From Chrysemys picta bellii (lineage: Eukaryota; Chordata; Testudines; Emydidae): a stretch of 64,000 bases of DNA. The DNA lies in assembly GCF_011386835.1 (NCBI RefSeq), contig NC_088797.1:98714264-98778263 (forward strand), read 5' to 3'. The position numbers and the translations under genes are program-made. Shown here one piece after another: positions 10,756 to 23,127 of this stretch. The notes beneath the pieces were generated by a model. It was not told where the DNA came from. It ran no database searches and was given only the letters and a program-made list of their open reading frames with translations. How positions within the stretch are numbered: position 1 is the first letter of the stretch; every line of letters begins with the position of its first letter.

Positions 10756-13700
10756 TTTTTATCTCTAAATAAAAAAGGAGGGCTAATACTTCTCTTAACC
10801 AAACTTTAACTCTGAAACAAACTGGAAAAACTGTAGACAGATTAGCTTTCCAAAACACATTCTTTTAATATCTTCCTGACTTCACCACATGTATAAACAG
10901 CTGTTTGCTCCTCTCAGCTATTTCTGCATTAGCTCACGTGGAAGAGACTCGATACTATTTAATGTTAAAAGACTGTCCAACAGGTCTTTCCCCCCCGCCT
11001 TCTTCATTTGGTTCAACCTAAGTAATCCATTTCTCAGTTCAAGAAATATTAGTGGGAAAGCTGTCATGTGTATGTAACTTCCAGTACAGCTGAGCAAGAA
11101 GCCAGTAGCAGCCTTTCTGTTTGTGGTGGTTTAATTCTGCAGATTGTCCCATTGCTGCCCAAGTAAGTGAACCCCAAACCTGAACATTTCACATCTCTCA
11201 GACACTTTGGCAAATGTGCATGGTTCCTTTCCTACTAGTTATTTATCTTTTCTTTTAAATTGCTCAAAGTGAATGTTTTGATTTCAAAATGATGAAATAG
11301 ACAAACATTGGAAAAGAACATTTTGTTAGAAGTTTCAGCACTAAATATGACAAAGAAATAATACATTTTAAACCCTCAAAGGAGTTAGCTAGAGAGAATT
11401 AAAATGGGTTGGGATTAAATGCACATTTCAGCTGTGCTACCAGAAGGCTTTCGCCCAACAAATACGCTGCCATTAAGCCATTTTTAAATTTTATTATAGC
11501 TTCAGTAAAGAAAAATATTGTCCTCTCACTTCCTTCAAAATAAAATATAGTCTCTCTAACATATTAGTTTATATATATTAATGAGATTCTGAGCAAGTAG
11601 AATAGAAATATAATTCGAAACCAAACAACCCTCTTTTGGATAATAAAAATCTAAATTAGTAAATGGAAATTGCCAGAGCTACAAAATCTTTTTATTCCAG
11701 TTAAAAAATATAAGTGCAACAAATAGCTTCATAATGGCATTTTTTGAAATATAAAGCTTTCATAATTAATAACCTAGACTCTTGTCTACTTATTTCAGTA
11801 AATAATTTGAATGCAGCTGACCTTTCTATTTTCCCCTGCTACATTATTAATGAAGCTGAAGAGATCACTGGGTTATTGTTCTAGCAAATATATCTAGCTT
11901 AGCTGCGGCTTGGGTTTTCCACTAATGCCTTTTTAGATGTGGCACCTGGCTAGTTTATGTACCAGCAGGGATGGAAGAAATAAACAGAAAAGTTTTTGAC
12001 TTCACAAACTTGGAATGTCAAGGCATTTCACAAGTTCAGCTCAAATCTCTGACATTTTGGACAAAAGTATCTTTTGGAACTAGGTGTTGATTATCTGTAT
12101 TTAAATTAAACAGATATTTAAAAATAGTTCACAGTAGGTAAAATTTAGTCCTGAGCAGATCACCAGCTTACTCTCTTTTTTTTTATGCAGGCAAATCTCT
12201 ACTGGATCTCTTCCTGAGAAGTGCTGATCACCTGCAACTCCCATGGAAGTCAGTCAGGAGTTGTTAGGGCTCAGACCACTCAGGATTGGGTCTAATGGGA
12301 GGTTTTCCTGGGTAAGGACTGAATTAAATTTTTTTTTTCAGTATTTCATCCTACATTTTCATAATCCTACTTCAGCTTCTTGTTGCAGAAAATATATAAA
12401 TTACTTCATTATCTTATTTATGACTCACTCAGGAATAAACTATGGGAGTTCACTTAACAGTGTGAGAGAATTTTTGGGTGTGCTGGGTTCTTTCCAGTGT
12501 TCTTTGCAAGCACAAGTCATTGAAGAATTTTCCTACCTTTTACCTTAGTTAGCATAATACTATTAATATGAAAGTGACTTTGCTAATGCCTGCATTAGGC
12601 CTCTGATCTATGCCAGTGCAAACTAAGTGTTTCCAGACTTCTGAACAGACTTTGTCTGAGATTAGTGCTCTTGCAATTAGTAAAAATCTTGCGCCTTCTC
12701 TCCTGGCAAACCTGACTCTTGAGTGCTTACTATTACAACATATTCCTTTTTTGCAGGTATCGGTAAAAGGTTATAATTCTGGATAACCAAACCTATAGTG
12801 GCATTGTCATGCAGAATATTTCTCAACAGTGAAAAAGTTTGCTGCATGGTTTTGTAAAATATGCTGACAGTCGAGTTTGTGCAGGCAAAACCAGATAGAT
12901 GTTTTAAGACTAAAGTATCATCATCTGCATATTCTTACATTTCAGCTGAGTACATCAGATCCCAAATCCACATCAATACTCATTGGAGTGCATATCTTTT
13001 TTGAACAGCGTAGAAGGGTTTTTGCTTCAGCATTGATTGGCACTCAAGGAAATTTATGCATGCAGGAAGTTGCTATGATGTCATTTGAAATGCTTGATTG
13101 GAATGGAATGTAATTTACAAGATTTGCCAAGACAGCAAAAGGAAACCTTGAGCAATGTATTTTATGACTAAATAAAACTGTGACAGATTGGTATGGTACA
13201 TTTCATAAGCTTTAAAAGCTTGAAATTATATGGACAGCTTCCAGATAGAGTTGCATTATTTACATGAAATTGAGGCTGAGTTATCAGTGATTCAAAGCTT
13301 AAGCATAGTTTTGTTTTGGATGGTGAAGTAGTGGATTTATTTCAGACATAGAATTCACTGAGTTTAGAGCTATTAGAACTAGAAAATCTTTTTGTACCAA
13401 AGCCAAGACAGGAGTAATCTTCAGCATCAGGATGTAGTTAAAGGCAGCTAAATGTACAGACCTGAAAGTTAGGGGACAATAATATTTTACAGGCAATAGA
13501 ACTACTGAACTACATAGAGATGTCTATGGTTTTTTAACAAAAAAAGAAAATGTTCCATAAAAATGTAATGATTATAAGACCTGTCATGTGTTATCCCACC
13601 CCCACTTTGCAATTGACCCTTACACAGGACTTGGTTTACAAACATTTTTAAGTGTCTCTTCTACCATTAATTTTAAATTAATTTATTGTACCTATTTGTT

Positions 13701-15231
13701 TCCATGAAGAGTTTAATAAATTTGAATTTATGTGGGAATTTAACTTTTTTCCTTTTGCAAAAAAATCACCGTGAGGTTAATCCAGGTGTTTCTTTTTTTA
13801 CTAAAGTAAGTTACCTTTAGTGCTACTACAAATGTCTCATTACTATAGGTATTTAATGACATGGAACATTAATATTTCCTTTGGTAATACAAACTAATAC
13901 AGAATATAGTTCTGTGATACACGTGATAAAACATATATTGAATAAGACATGTACAGGAAATGAACACTGATCATCTAATGTGCTGTTTAATGCCACTGAA
14001 CTTTTAAGCAAAGGTAGAGAAGAGTTAACTTCAATATTTGCCTTGCATAAGGCCCTTCCTCTCAAAAAACAAAATCAAACCAACCAAACAAAAAACCACC
14101 CCAAAGCCAAAAAGGCCCGCAACAAACCACACAAAAACTCACCAGACTCTATTAAAATGTATGGGTTATATTATCGTTAGAATGACTTTCTGTTTTCTGA
14201 TTCAGGAGAGAGAAGTTCTTTTTTGGCCACAGATCTTCTTTCCTTGATTTTGGTTAAATCCCCCAGATTATTGCATAACACAACAGCATGCTTTTCACTC
14301 TACCCATGCATAAAAGAGGCCTCACATTGATTTATGTTTTCAAATCTTAACTGAGCATGCTCTGAAAAAAGAGTGATATAAATGCATGGGTAAAGGTTCA
14401 CAAAAACTGACACACAAAGCCAGTGTGGACAAGAGCCCTTAAAGGTAAAATCACCATTTGTCAGTTCATTCTTTCTGCAAAGAGCTATGTAAATAAGTAT
14501 GTCAAGATTCTACATTATAGTATTTTCATACAGTTACATAAACGTTTGCGCAGCTGATCTGACATGGATTTTAGAGATGAATGGACAAGTTTACTTTCAA
14601 CTCTGCTACTAGTGATTTCTGGTCCTCCATTAATAATAATTTCCTGACGTTTTCTTCTCATTGCATAAAAGGTCTGTCCATCTTAAGAAATACTAAAAAT
14701 ATTGCTAAAGCCATGGTTCAAAGGTTAAATGTTTGCAAAAGAGACACCATTAGGAACTGAAGAAGAGTAGTCAAGTGTCTAGTACTCTAGGGAATGAGAT
14801 TTGGATTCCATTTATGTCTGGCATGTAAAGGTCGTAGACATACTCAGGCACAGCATACCATATACTTGCTTCTAGAAAGTATATGTAGTGACTGAATAGG
14901 TGGGGAATAATATGAACCACTGTATGATTCGGAGCAAGGGTAGTCAGTGAGGGGGAAATTAGGGTTTACGTGGGATGTAAGTGGTGCTGTAGAAGTCTTG
15001 AGTAAATTTCATCCTGATAATATAATTCACATAAATAACCAGAAGTGTGATCTTTTCTGCTATATCAGGTGGCATCTATTTATCCTGGCTTGACACCATG
15101 AAGACCATCTTTTAAATAATGTATTACTCTGCATTCTATTTTCAAAAGCATTACTCTGTTTTTCTAAACTTCTCTTTGGTCAGCAGCCATGTTCTGAAAT
15201 GACTGATATCCTGCACTGGTGGATGGGCATG
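10756..15231. other. Probable intron; nothing recognised
   Basis: Very AT-rich with no transposon ends I could define. Open frames at 12243-12548 and 12877-13113 have no motif, no flanking splice logic and typical non-coding composition. Confidence 0.4.
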
Positions 15232-15875
15232 TGTGATGGGGTGGACTAGGACTGGAGGTGCTGCTTAGAGTGGCTGTGTGGGAAACAGCTAATCAGGGCC
15301 CAGCAGGCTAGTATAAGAAGAGCTGCAGGGACAAAGTGACTTCAGTTCCTTGCTGGAGTTGAATGAATGTGGATGGTGTGTGGCTAGCTGATGAAGCTGC
15401 AGAAGGGCAGTGCTGCCAGAAGCCAGGCAGAGCAAGAAGGAGCCCTGAGCTGGTTGCTGGGACTCCATTAGGACAAGGCTCTGAGGTAAGGGTGAAGATG
15501 GCATGGGGCCACAGGGAAATGGCTCAGGGAATTAAAGAAACTGTTTCATAGTTAAAGGGACACAACAGATGGTTGCTATATACAGGGTCCCTGAGCTGGG
15601 ACCTGGAGTAGTGGGCGGGCCTGGGTCTCTCTCACCCCTCATTAGCCACTGGGGGGGAAGTGGCTGGGACATTGAGGCACCTCAGAGAGGGGACTGAACC
15701 ATAGTGGCCCAGCTGGAGAGCTGCAACCAGAAAGCCCAAGAGGACGAAGACATTGTCACCAGAGAGTGGCCTTGGGGCACTGCTCTGTCCTGGAGCAGGG
15801 GTAAGTTGAGAGAGAGTGCAGGCAGATGCACTCGGCCAAGGGAGCACTCATGAGAGGTGAGTGCACCCCATTACA
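15232..15875 (+). mobile_element. Solo LTR of an endogenous retrovirus-like element, 5-bp TSD
   Basis: It begins TGTGATGGGGTG and ends CACCCCATTACA, imperfect inverted ends with the TG...CA rule. The flanks are perfect 5-bp duplications GCATG at 15227-15231 and 15876-15880. A TATA-like TATAAGAAG lies near 15312. It is GC-rich relative to the surroundings and has no coding sequence. The segment near 15582 (CAGGGTCCCTGAGCTGGGAC) resembles 29322 onward in the LTR-like element at 28827, so the two belong to related families. Confidence 0.88.
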
Positions 15876-16641
15876 GCATGGCATGCACTACAGCATGCTA
15901 AGTTTTGTGTATTCAGTATTAAAAGGCTGTATTCTCATATGCAGTATAAGTAAAGTTTCTGTTCCTAAGGCAAAAGGGATTTTCCATTGATACTCCAGCT
16001 CAGAGCTGGATTAACTTCAGAAATAAAATAAACAGTTTCCATGGCCATGTAAAATGAGTTCTGTCTCTGGTGAATCAGAATTAGTGTTCCACTAGATGAG
16101 AAAATTGGCATTTTCATGAAGCTTCCACCCTCCAGTAGCTCTCTGGAGAAGACACCTGTGAATCTTCGTCAAAATACTTATGTGGCCCTGCTGAGTTTCT
16201 GTTGAATAGCTTGGCTGGGTGCAAAAGCTGCTATTTGCTACCATTAAGGTCTAACTTATAGTCACCTATGAGAACACTGGCTCGAGTTTTTCCTTGTTTT
16301 CTTTTCGGATACATTCTAATTTAAAAGTATTTTGTGGTAAATTAGTGAAAACTAACACTGCAGACAAATTTCCATCTATTCTGTGTTTCAACTGCAAATT
16401 TCCTCAAAATGAGTCTGAATCCCTATCACAACTGTATGTTATCTGTTCAGTTAAATATATAATAGTCAATTTTAATTTTTTTTGCCACTGGCAAAATTTA
16501 TTTTACTTAATTTGGTTTGATTAGTGCCTTTTCAGACATTCATTGGCATCCTATCAGCATTTCAAAAATAAAAAATTAAGTCTCACAACAGACCTGTGAT
16601 GTACAGTTATGGAAGAATTTTCCCATCTTATAAATGACTAA

Positions 16642-16842
16642 GGCCAAAATGTCCAAATGTGGCCTCTGATTTTGGGTCTAAAACCTCAGTCACTTTGGGT
16701 TTGGCTTTTCAGAAAGCTCCCACATCTCCCGTTGACTTCAGCTGTAGTTATGACTGATGCACACTTCTGAAAATCAAGCCCAATCTGAAAAACTGAAACC
16801 TGAAGCACCCAAAATCAGAGGTCACTTTTCAAAATTTTGGCC
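16642..16842. mobile_element. 201-bp palindromic MITE with TAA target duplication
   Basis: The left end GGCCAAAATGTCCAAATG and the right end (ATTTTGGCC on +) form inverted arms that also share GACCTCTGATTTTGGG-type sequence. The element is flanked by TAA at 16639-16641 and 16843-16845. It is foldback-like, non-coding and consistent with a Harbinger/ISL2EU-type MITE. Confidence 0.82.
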
Positions 16843-16845
16843 TAA

Positions 16846-17597
16846 GTATCATGCTTAAAATAGCCCTTCCTACTTCAACAGACATTATATTTAATGTCAT
16901 CATCACCCCATGCTGGAGGGAGGCAGTGACCAGTCAGGGTGCCCACCAGTGAATCCTCCAATCAGGACAGTTGGGACCCTAGTGCCCAAAGCAAAGTGTA
17001 GGGGGCAGAAACTAAGCCAAAGAACCTTTCCCTAGCTTGATGAGACAAAGTAGGCATTATTCTTTTCCTCATTTCCCATAAGTATGTTATTTTATTTTGA
17101 TTCTTGAAAATTAAAGACTAAGGGGGATAAAAAGTTATTTGCTTTTTCTAAAGCAACAAATACTACCTGCTTTAGCCAAACAGAAAATGTATGATGAACA
17201 GGACCTTATGCATGGGAGGGTTGGCACATCTTTTGGGTCAAATTAGTTGCTTGCATATACAAATATAAGTTGCACTGAGTTACTTGTCTCTGTGACTTCC
17301 TATTTACATTTCCAATACTGCCATGGAAGTCTTCCCTGAGTTAGAGCCCATCCTGGAGTCCTATGTGATTAGGGTAGCTGCAACACTTGAAATGTTTGTT
17401 TTACTATACATTTGACATGATGAACTGTCTAGATATGCCTTCTGACCATATGACATGATGAATTATAAAGGAAAGTCTTGCATCTAGCTTCCTCATCCAT
17501 CTTGCATCTTTGTCCCTGTTGGCAGATGAAGGTGTAAAGATTGTACAGCTAGTGTGCATGTGAACTTGGTGCAAAGCTTACTTGATTGAGTAACATA
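16846..17597. other. Probable intron; nothing recognised
   Basis: AT-rich sequence without coding or transposon signals that I can support. Confidence 0.4.
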
Positions 17598-17952
17598 GGC
17601 CTGGTCTCCACTACGAGTTTAGGTCGACTTTAGCAGTGTTAAATCGAATTAAGCCTGGACACGTTCACACGACAAAGCCCTTTCTTTCGACTTAAGGGGC
17701 CTTTTAAACTGGTTTCTTTACTCCACCTCTGACGAGGGGATTAGCGATAAAATCGGCCTTAGCGGGTCGGAATTGGGGTAGTGTGAACGGAATTCGACGT
17801 TATTGGCCTCCGGGAGCTATCCCACAGTGCTTCATTGTGACCGCTCTGGACAGCACTCTCAACTCAGATGCACTGACCAGGTAGACAGGAAAAGTCCCGC
17901 GAACGTTTGAATTTCATTTCCTGTTTGCCCAGCGTGAAGAGCACAGGTGACC

Positions 17953-19912
17953 ATGCAGAGCTCATCAGCACAGGTAACCGTGATGGAGTCCCAGGATCAC
18001 AAAAGAGCTCCAGCATGGACCGAACGGGAGGTACGGGATCTGCTCGCCATATGGGGAGATGAATCAGTGCTAGCTGAACTTCGTAGCAGTAAATGAAATG
18101 GCAAAATATTAGAAAAGGTCTCCAAGGCCATGAAGGACAGAGGCCATAGCAGGGACGCACAGCAGTGCCGCGTGAAAATTAAGGAGCTAAGGCAAGCCTA
18201 CCACAAAGCCAGAGAGGCAAACGGAAGGTCCGCGGCAGAGCCGCAAACGTGCCGCTTCTACGCGGAGCTGCATGCCATGCTAGGGGGTGCAGCCACCACT
18301 ACCCCAACCGTGTGCTATAACTCCGTTACTGGAGAAACACACAGGGAAGAGGGTTCGGGGTACGAGGAAGATGAGGATGAAGATAATGTAGATAGCTCAC
18401 AGCAGCAAGGAAGCGGAGAAACCGGTTTCCCCAACAGCCAGGATATGTTTATCACCCTGGACCTGGAGCCAGTAACCCCTGAAGGGGTGCTCCCAGACCC
18501 TGAGGGCACACAGGGGACCTCTGGTGAGTGTACCTTTGTAAATATTACACATGGTTTAAAAGCAAGCATGTTTAATGATTAATTTGCCCTGGCAATCGCG
18601 GCCAGTACAGCTACTGGAAAAGTCTGTTAACATGTATGGGGATGGAGCGGAAATCCTCCAGGGACATCTCCAGAAAGCTCTCCTTCATGTACTCCCAAAG
18701 CCTTTGCAAAAGGTTTCTGGGGAGGGCTGCCTTATCCCGTCCGCCATGGTAGGACACTTTACCACCCCAGGCCAGTAGCACGTAGTCTGGAATCATTGCA
18801 TAACAAAGCATGGCAGCGTATGGTCCCGGTGTTTGCTGGCATGCAGACAACATCCATTCCTTATCGCTCTTTGTTATCCTCAGGAGAGTGATATCATTCA
18901 CGGTCACCTGGTTGAAATGGGGTGATTTTATTAAGGGGACATTCAGAGGTGCCCGTTCCTGCTTGGCTGAACAGAAATGTTCCCCGCTGTTAGCCACACG
19001 GTGGGGGGAGGGGTGAAGTGATCATCCCCGATAATTGGGTGTGGGGGGAGGAGGGGGGTTAGTTGGGTTTGTGCTGCATGTTAACCCAGAAACTGCAGCC
19101 CCTCCTTTTACATTGCAAACCCATTTTAAATGGCCAACCCAATGGGTGCTTGGTATGGGAAATGAGGGCGCTACTGTTTGAAACCATTCCCACATGTTAA
19201 GAAGGTTAAAAAAGCCAAAAGACTGTGGCTTACCATGGCTGCCTGCAAGCCGAAATCTGTTGCCTGGCACTGCGTGAGTGATCTCTCACACCAAACCAGC
19301 AGGCCCTCAATATAAGAGGAAAAATGCGACCTTGTAACGAAAGCACATGTGCTGTGTAATGTGAACAGCAAAATTTAACGTGAAAGAGTGTACCCATTGT
19401 TCTCTAAAATGTGTCTTTTTTAACCACCTCTCCCTTCTCCTCCACCAGCTGCAAATGTTTCTCCTTCACAGAGGCTAGTGAAGATTAGAAGGAGAAAACG
19501 GCGGACTCGGGGTGACATGTTCACAGAGCTCCAGATGTCCTCCCACGCTGAAAGAGCACAGCAGAATGCGTGGAGGCAGTCAATGTCAGACTACAGAAAA
19601 GCACAGTATGAACGAGAGGAGAGGTGGCGGGCTGAATCGCAGAATGAACAGAGCAAGTGGCGGGCTGAAGAGGATAGGTGGCGTCAGCTTGCAGACAGAA
19701 GGCAAGAGTCGATGCTCCGGCTGCTGGAGCATCAAACTTATATGCTCCAGCGTATGGTTGAGCTGCAGGAAAGGCAGCAGGAGCAGAGACCGCCGCTACA
19801 GCCCTTGTGTAACCAACAGCCCTCCTCCCCAAGTTCCATAGCCTCCTCACCCAGACGCCCAAGAACATGGGGGCGGGGGCCTCCGGCCACCCAGTCACTC
19901 CACCCCAGATGA
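17953..19912 (+). pseudogene. Harbinger Myb/SANT-like DNA-binding protein gene, two exons, one internal stop
   Basis: Exon 1 is 17953-18523 and exon 2 is 19449-19912, joined by a GT-AG intron (TCTG/gtgagt; ccaccag/CTGC) that keeps the frame. The product would be about 344 residues. The N-terminal part has the Myb/SANT-like signature WTEREVRDLLAIWGDE and continues IKELRQAYHKARE. An acidic stretch EEDEDEDN follows, and exon 2 is a basic, highly charged coiled-coil-like segment (RRRKRRTRGD, then repeated ER/WRAE residues) with a Pro-rich tail. In Harbinger elements this protein helps bring the transposase to the nucleus and DNA. A TGA at 18094-18096 after ELRSSK interrupts the domain; a CGA to TGA CpG decay is the likely cause. 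Confidence 0.85.
18611..18997 (-). CDS. Uninterrupted 128-codon frame antisense to the Myb intron; function unknown
   Basis: It starts MANSGEHFCSAKQERAPLN and ends RSIPIHVNRLFQ. The composition looks protein-like rather than low-complexity, with a mixed hydrophobic core (AAMLCYAMIPDYVLLAWGG) and a C-terminal helix-like run (LLQRLWEYMKESFLEMS). It lies wholly inside the 925-bp intron of the Myb gene, on the same strand as the transposase. It stays open while both neighbours are broken. I do not recognise a family. It could be a third element-encoded protein, a fragment captured by the element, or chance. Confidence 0.4.
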   Translation of the reverse strand: MANSGEHFCSAKQERAPLNVPLIKSPHFNQVTVNDITLLRITKSDKEWMLSACQQTPGPYAAMLCYAMIPDYVLLAWGGKVSYHGGRDKAALPRNLLQRLWEYMKESFLEMSLEDFRSIPIHVNRLFQ

Positions 19913-20042
19913 TTGCCCAAGCATCAGAAGACTGGCCTTCAATAAGAGTTAAAGTTTTAAACTGCAGTGTGTCCTTTTCCTTCCCTCCTCCCGCACCCAT
20001 CCTGGGCTACCTTGGCAATTATCCCCCTAGTTGTGTGATGAA

Positions 20043-21349
20043 TTAATAAAGAATGCATGAATGTGAAGTAACAATGACTTTATTGCCTCTGCAAGTGGTC
20101 AGACAACTCGTTTTCAAAGCTTTTCTGATGCGCACCGCGCCCTGCTGTGCTCTTCTAACCGCCCTGGTGTCTGGCTGCACGTAATCAGTGGCCAGGCTAT
20201 GTGCCTCAACCTCCCACCCTGCCATAAATGTCTCCACAGCAAGCAGCAATAACGATGGGGATATTCTTTTCGCTGAGGTCTGAGCGAGTCAGTAAGCTGC
20301 GCCAGCGTGCTTTTAAACGTTCAAATGCACATTCCACCACCATTTGGCACTTGCTCAGCCTGTAGTTGAACAGGTCCTGACTACTGTCCGGGCTGCCTGT
20401 GTATGGCTTCATGAGCCATGGCATTAAGGGGTAGGCTGGGTCCCCAAGGATAACTATAGGCATTTCAACATCCCCAACAGTTATTTTTTGGTCCGGGAAG
20501 AAAGTCCCTTCCTCCAGCTTTCGAAACAGACCAGAGTGCCTGAAGATGTGAGCATCATGTACCTTTCCCGGCCATCCCAAGTTGATGTTGGTGAATCGTC
20601 CCTTGTGATCCACCAGGGCTTGCAGCAGCATTCAAAAGTACCCCTTGCAGTTTATGTACTTGGTGGCTTGGTGCTCCGGTGCTAAGATAGGGATATGGGT
20701 TCTGTCTATCGCCCCACCACAGTTTGGGAATCCCATTGCAGCAAAGCCATCCACTATGACCTGCACGTTTCCCAAAGTCACTACCCTTGATATCACCAGG
20801 TCTTTGATTGCCTGGCAACTTAGATCACAGCAGCCCCCACAGTAGATTTGCCCACTCCAAATTGATTCCCGACTGACCGGTAGCAGTAAGGCGTTGCAAA
20901 CTTCCACAGGGCTATCGCCACTCGCTTCTCAACTGTGAGGCCTGCTCTCATCCTGGTATTCTGGCACTTCAGGGCAAGGGAAAGCAAGTCACAAAGTTCC
21001 ATGAAAGTGCCCTTATGCATGCGAAAGTTTCGCAGCCACAGGGAATCGTCCCACACTTGCAGCACGATGCGGTCCCAGCAGTCTGTGCTTGTTTCCCGGG
21101 CCCAGAATCGGCGTTCCACAGCATAACCTGCCCCAGTAACACCATGATTTGCACATTGCTGGGGCCAGTGCCTTGTGAGAGGTCTATGTCCATGTCAATT
21201 TCCTCATCACTCTTGTCGCCGCGCTGCAATCGCCTCCTCGGCTGGTCCTGGTTTTGCTTTGGCATGTCCTGGCTTTGCATATACTCCAGGACAATGCGCG
21301 TGGTGTTCATAGTGCTCATAATTGCCGCGGTGATCTGAGCGGGCTCCAT
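20043..21349 (-). pseudogene. Harbinger (HARBI1-like, DDE) transposase remnant
   Basis: The frame begins MEPAQITAAIMSTMNT at 21349 with an acidic region (DEEIDMDIDLS). It shifts frame near 21119 into ERRFWARETSTDCWDRIV. It is broken again near 20830 and by a stop at 20632-20634, and shifts once more near 20215. The DDE catalytic residues are still recognisable: Asp in GAIDRTH (20704-20706), Asp in GKVHDAHIF (20554-20556) and Glu in MVVECAFERLKARW (20332-20334), with the typical GDPAYPLMPWLMKPY block between. The usual HARBI1-like length of roughly 400 residues is covered. At least three frame breaks make it non-functional. Confidence 0.9.
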
Positions 21350-21518
21350 GATCCCAGTGCTATGGCGTCTGGTCTGAAAAAAGGCACAAAACTAGTATCT
21401 GACGGACGGAGGGAGGGAGGGAGGGGCGAGTGACGACATGGCGTACAGGTACAAGGAATTAAAATCAACAAAGGTGGCTGTGCATCAGGGAGAAACACAA
21501 ACAACTGTCACACAGAAT

Positions 21519-21562
21519 GGCCCCCCCAAAGATTGAACTCAAAACCCTGGGTTTAGCAGGCC
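21519..21562 (-). repeat. Short fragment of the tRNA-SINE head inside the Harbinger
   Basis: The - strand reads GGCCTGCTAAACCCAGGG followed by GAGTTCAATC, matching the tRNA-like part of the SINE at 10605-10755. This fragment retains the box B region that the other copy lacks. Confidence 0.6.
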
Positions 21563-21639
21563 GTTGATTTCACGGAGGGAGGGGGAAGCAAATGAATACA
21601 GAACAAATCTATTTTTTACATCTTAAGCTGGCAGATGAC

Positions 21640-22000
21640 GGTGCAGCATGACTGATAGCCCTCGGCATATTCTGGGTGCTTGGCAGAAAATACTGGGCGC
21701 TTGGCAGAAAATAGCATACTATGACTGATAGCCATCATCGTCAAGACTGCCCAGGTGCCCATGATTGACAGCCACTGCAGTACGACGACAACAGATATCA
21801 GTCGTAATATACCATCTTCTACCAAAAGGCAAGGGACTGCTGTTGTGTGCAATGCAGCCCCACGTCTGCCAGCCCCACATCTGCCAGCACCCAGATCGCC
21901 GATGAAGGCTACCAGTCATTCTGCACCGTCTACTGCCAAAAGGCAATTAGCTGCTGCTGTGTAGCAATGCAGTACCACGTCTGCCAGCACCCAGAGGACA
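21640..22000. repeat. Imperfect tandem repeats in the 3' part of the Harbinger
   Basis: GACTGATAGCC recurs at about 21650 and 21722. TGCTTGGCAGAAAATA and GCGCTTGGCAGAAAATA lie side by side near 21678-21714. CTRCCAAAAGGCAA followed by GCTGYTGTGT...CAATGCAG...CCACGTCTGCCAGC occurs twice, about 110 bases apart (21823 and 21932). This looks like variable-number duplication in the untranslated segment between transposase and right end. Confidence 0.7.
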
Positions 22001-22413
22001 TATGGTGACGGTGAGCTGAGCTGAGCGGGCTCCATGCTTGGCATGGTATGTTGTCTGCACAGGTAACCCAGGTAAAAAGGCGCGAATTGATTGTTTGCCG
22101 TTCCTCTGACGGAGGGGGAGGTGCCTGATGACATGTACCCGGAACCCCCCACGACACTGTTTTGCATCATTCAGGCATTGGGATCTCAACCCAGAATTCC
22201 AATGGGCGGCGGAGACTGCGGGAACTGTGGGATAGCTACCCACAGTGCAACGCTCCGGAAGTCGACGCTAGCCTCGGTACTGTGGACGCGGTCCGCCGAC
22301 TTCATGCACTTAGACCATTTTATGTGGGGACACACACAATCGGCTGTATACAACCGATTTCTATAAAACCAGCTTCTATAAATTCGACCTAATTTCGTAG
22401 TGTAGACATACCC

Positions 22414-23127
22414 TGGGATTTCTTCTTGTTGAATATGCCCTCCTTTCCCTTTGTTAACAAAGCAAACAGAAGGTGCACAGCATAAGTCAAACCTGAAAAT
22501 GGTAACTTTTTGTTTTCTTCTATTTCCGTGTTTTCCCTATGTCGGTGTTTTTTGGGCCATTAACTTCAGTTCACTTCAATCAGCCTTTCTTTTCCTACTA
22601 CCTTTCTGTATGTATGTGAACCGACATTGCATTGACACTGTTGAATCTACATACTGTTTTGAAAAATGCAGAGCTGACTTGAATATTAATGGGAACTGCT
22701 GAGCTAAAACTGACACGAATTTGAAGAATGGCTTATGTTTGGTATCTAGGGTTTAGCTGGGCATTTGTGATAGCAGTGTACTGGTATAATAATTATGCTG
22801 CCACTAAGGCTGTTAACATTTAGTATGGGGTTGATCAGATTATCCAAATTACATTTTTTGATTAAATGACCTTTTCTGCACAAAATCTCAGAGAAAATAA
22901 CATGTATTTTATTATAAACTGCAAAATGTGTGACATTATTGCAAATTTTCTAATTTTTGTGCATTTTCCAGTTTCCATCATTGTAAATGCTGAGAAACAG
23001 ACTTACTCCTTTCATTCAACAAATCTCTTTGGCATAAAGCTTCCATCCTGAATGCATCCTCACACTTTTGACTCTGTCTGGAAAGCACCTAGTTCACAGT
23101 TGGCACTGAACTAATTATAATAATAAT
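22414..23127. other. Probable intron; nothing recognised
   Basis: AT-rich single-copy-looking sequence with no supported feature. Confidence 0.4.

Larger units (their letters stand above)
17598..22413. mobile_element. Near-full-length PIF/Harbinger DNA transposon (decayed)
   Basis: The left end GGCCTGGTCTCCACTACGAG and the right end, reverse-complemented (GGGTATGTCTACACTACGAA), are inverted repeats that continue into TTAGGTCGA. Between them lie the two genes typical of the superfamily in convergent orientation: a Myb/SANT-like DNA-binding gene on + and a DDE transposase on -. A third open frame and a tandem-repeat tract are also present. The element is markedly more CpG-rich than its surroundings. 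I could not identify a clean 3-bp target duplication. Both genes carry disabling mutations, so this copy is dead, though it could have supplied ends for the MITEs nearby. Confidence 0.92.

Noticed and set aside
19521..20000. 159-codon open frame on - inside the Harbinger
   Set aside because: It overlaps Myb exon 2 in antisense and its Ala-rich sequence mirrors the Gln/Arg-rich coding strand; a shadow frame.
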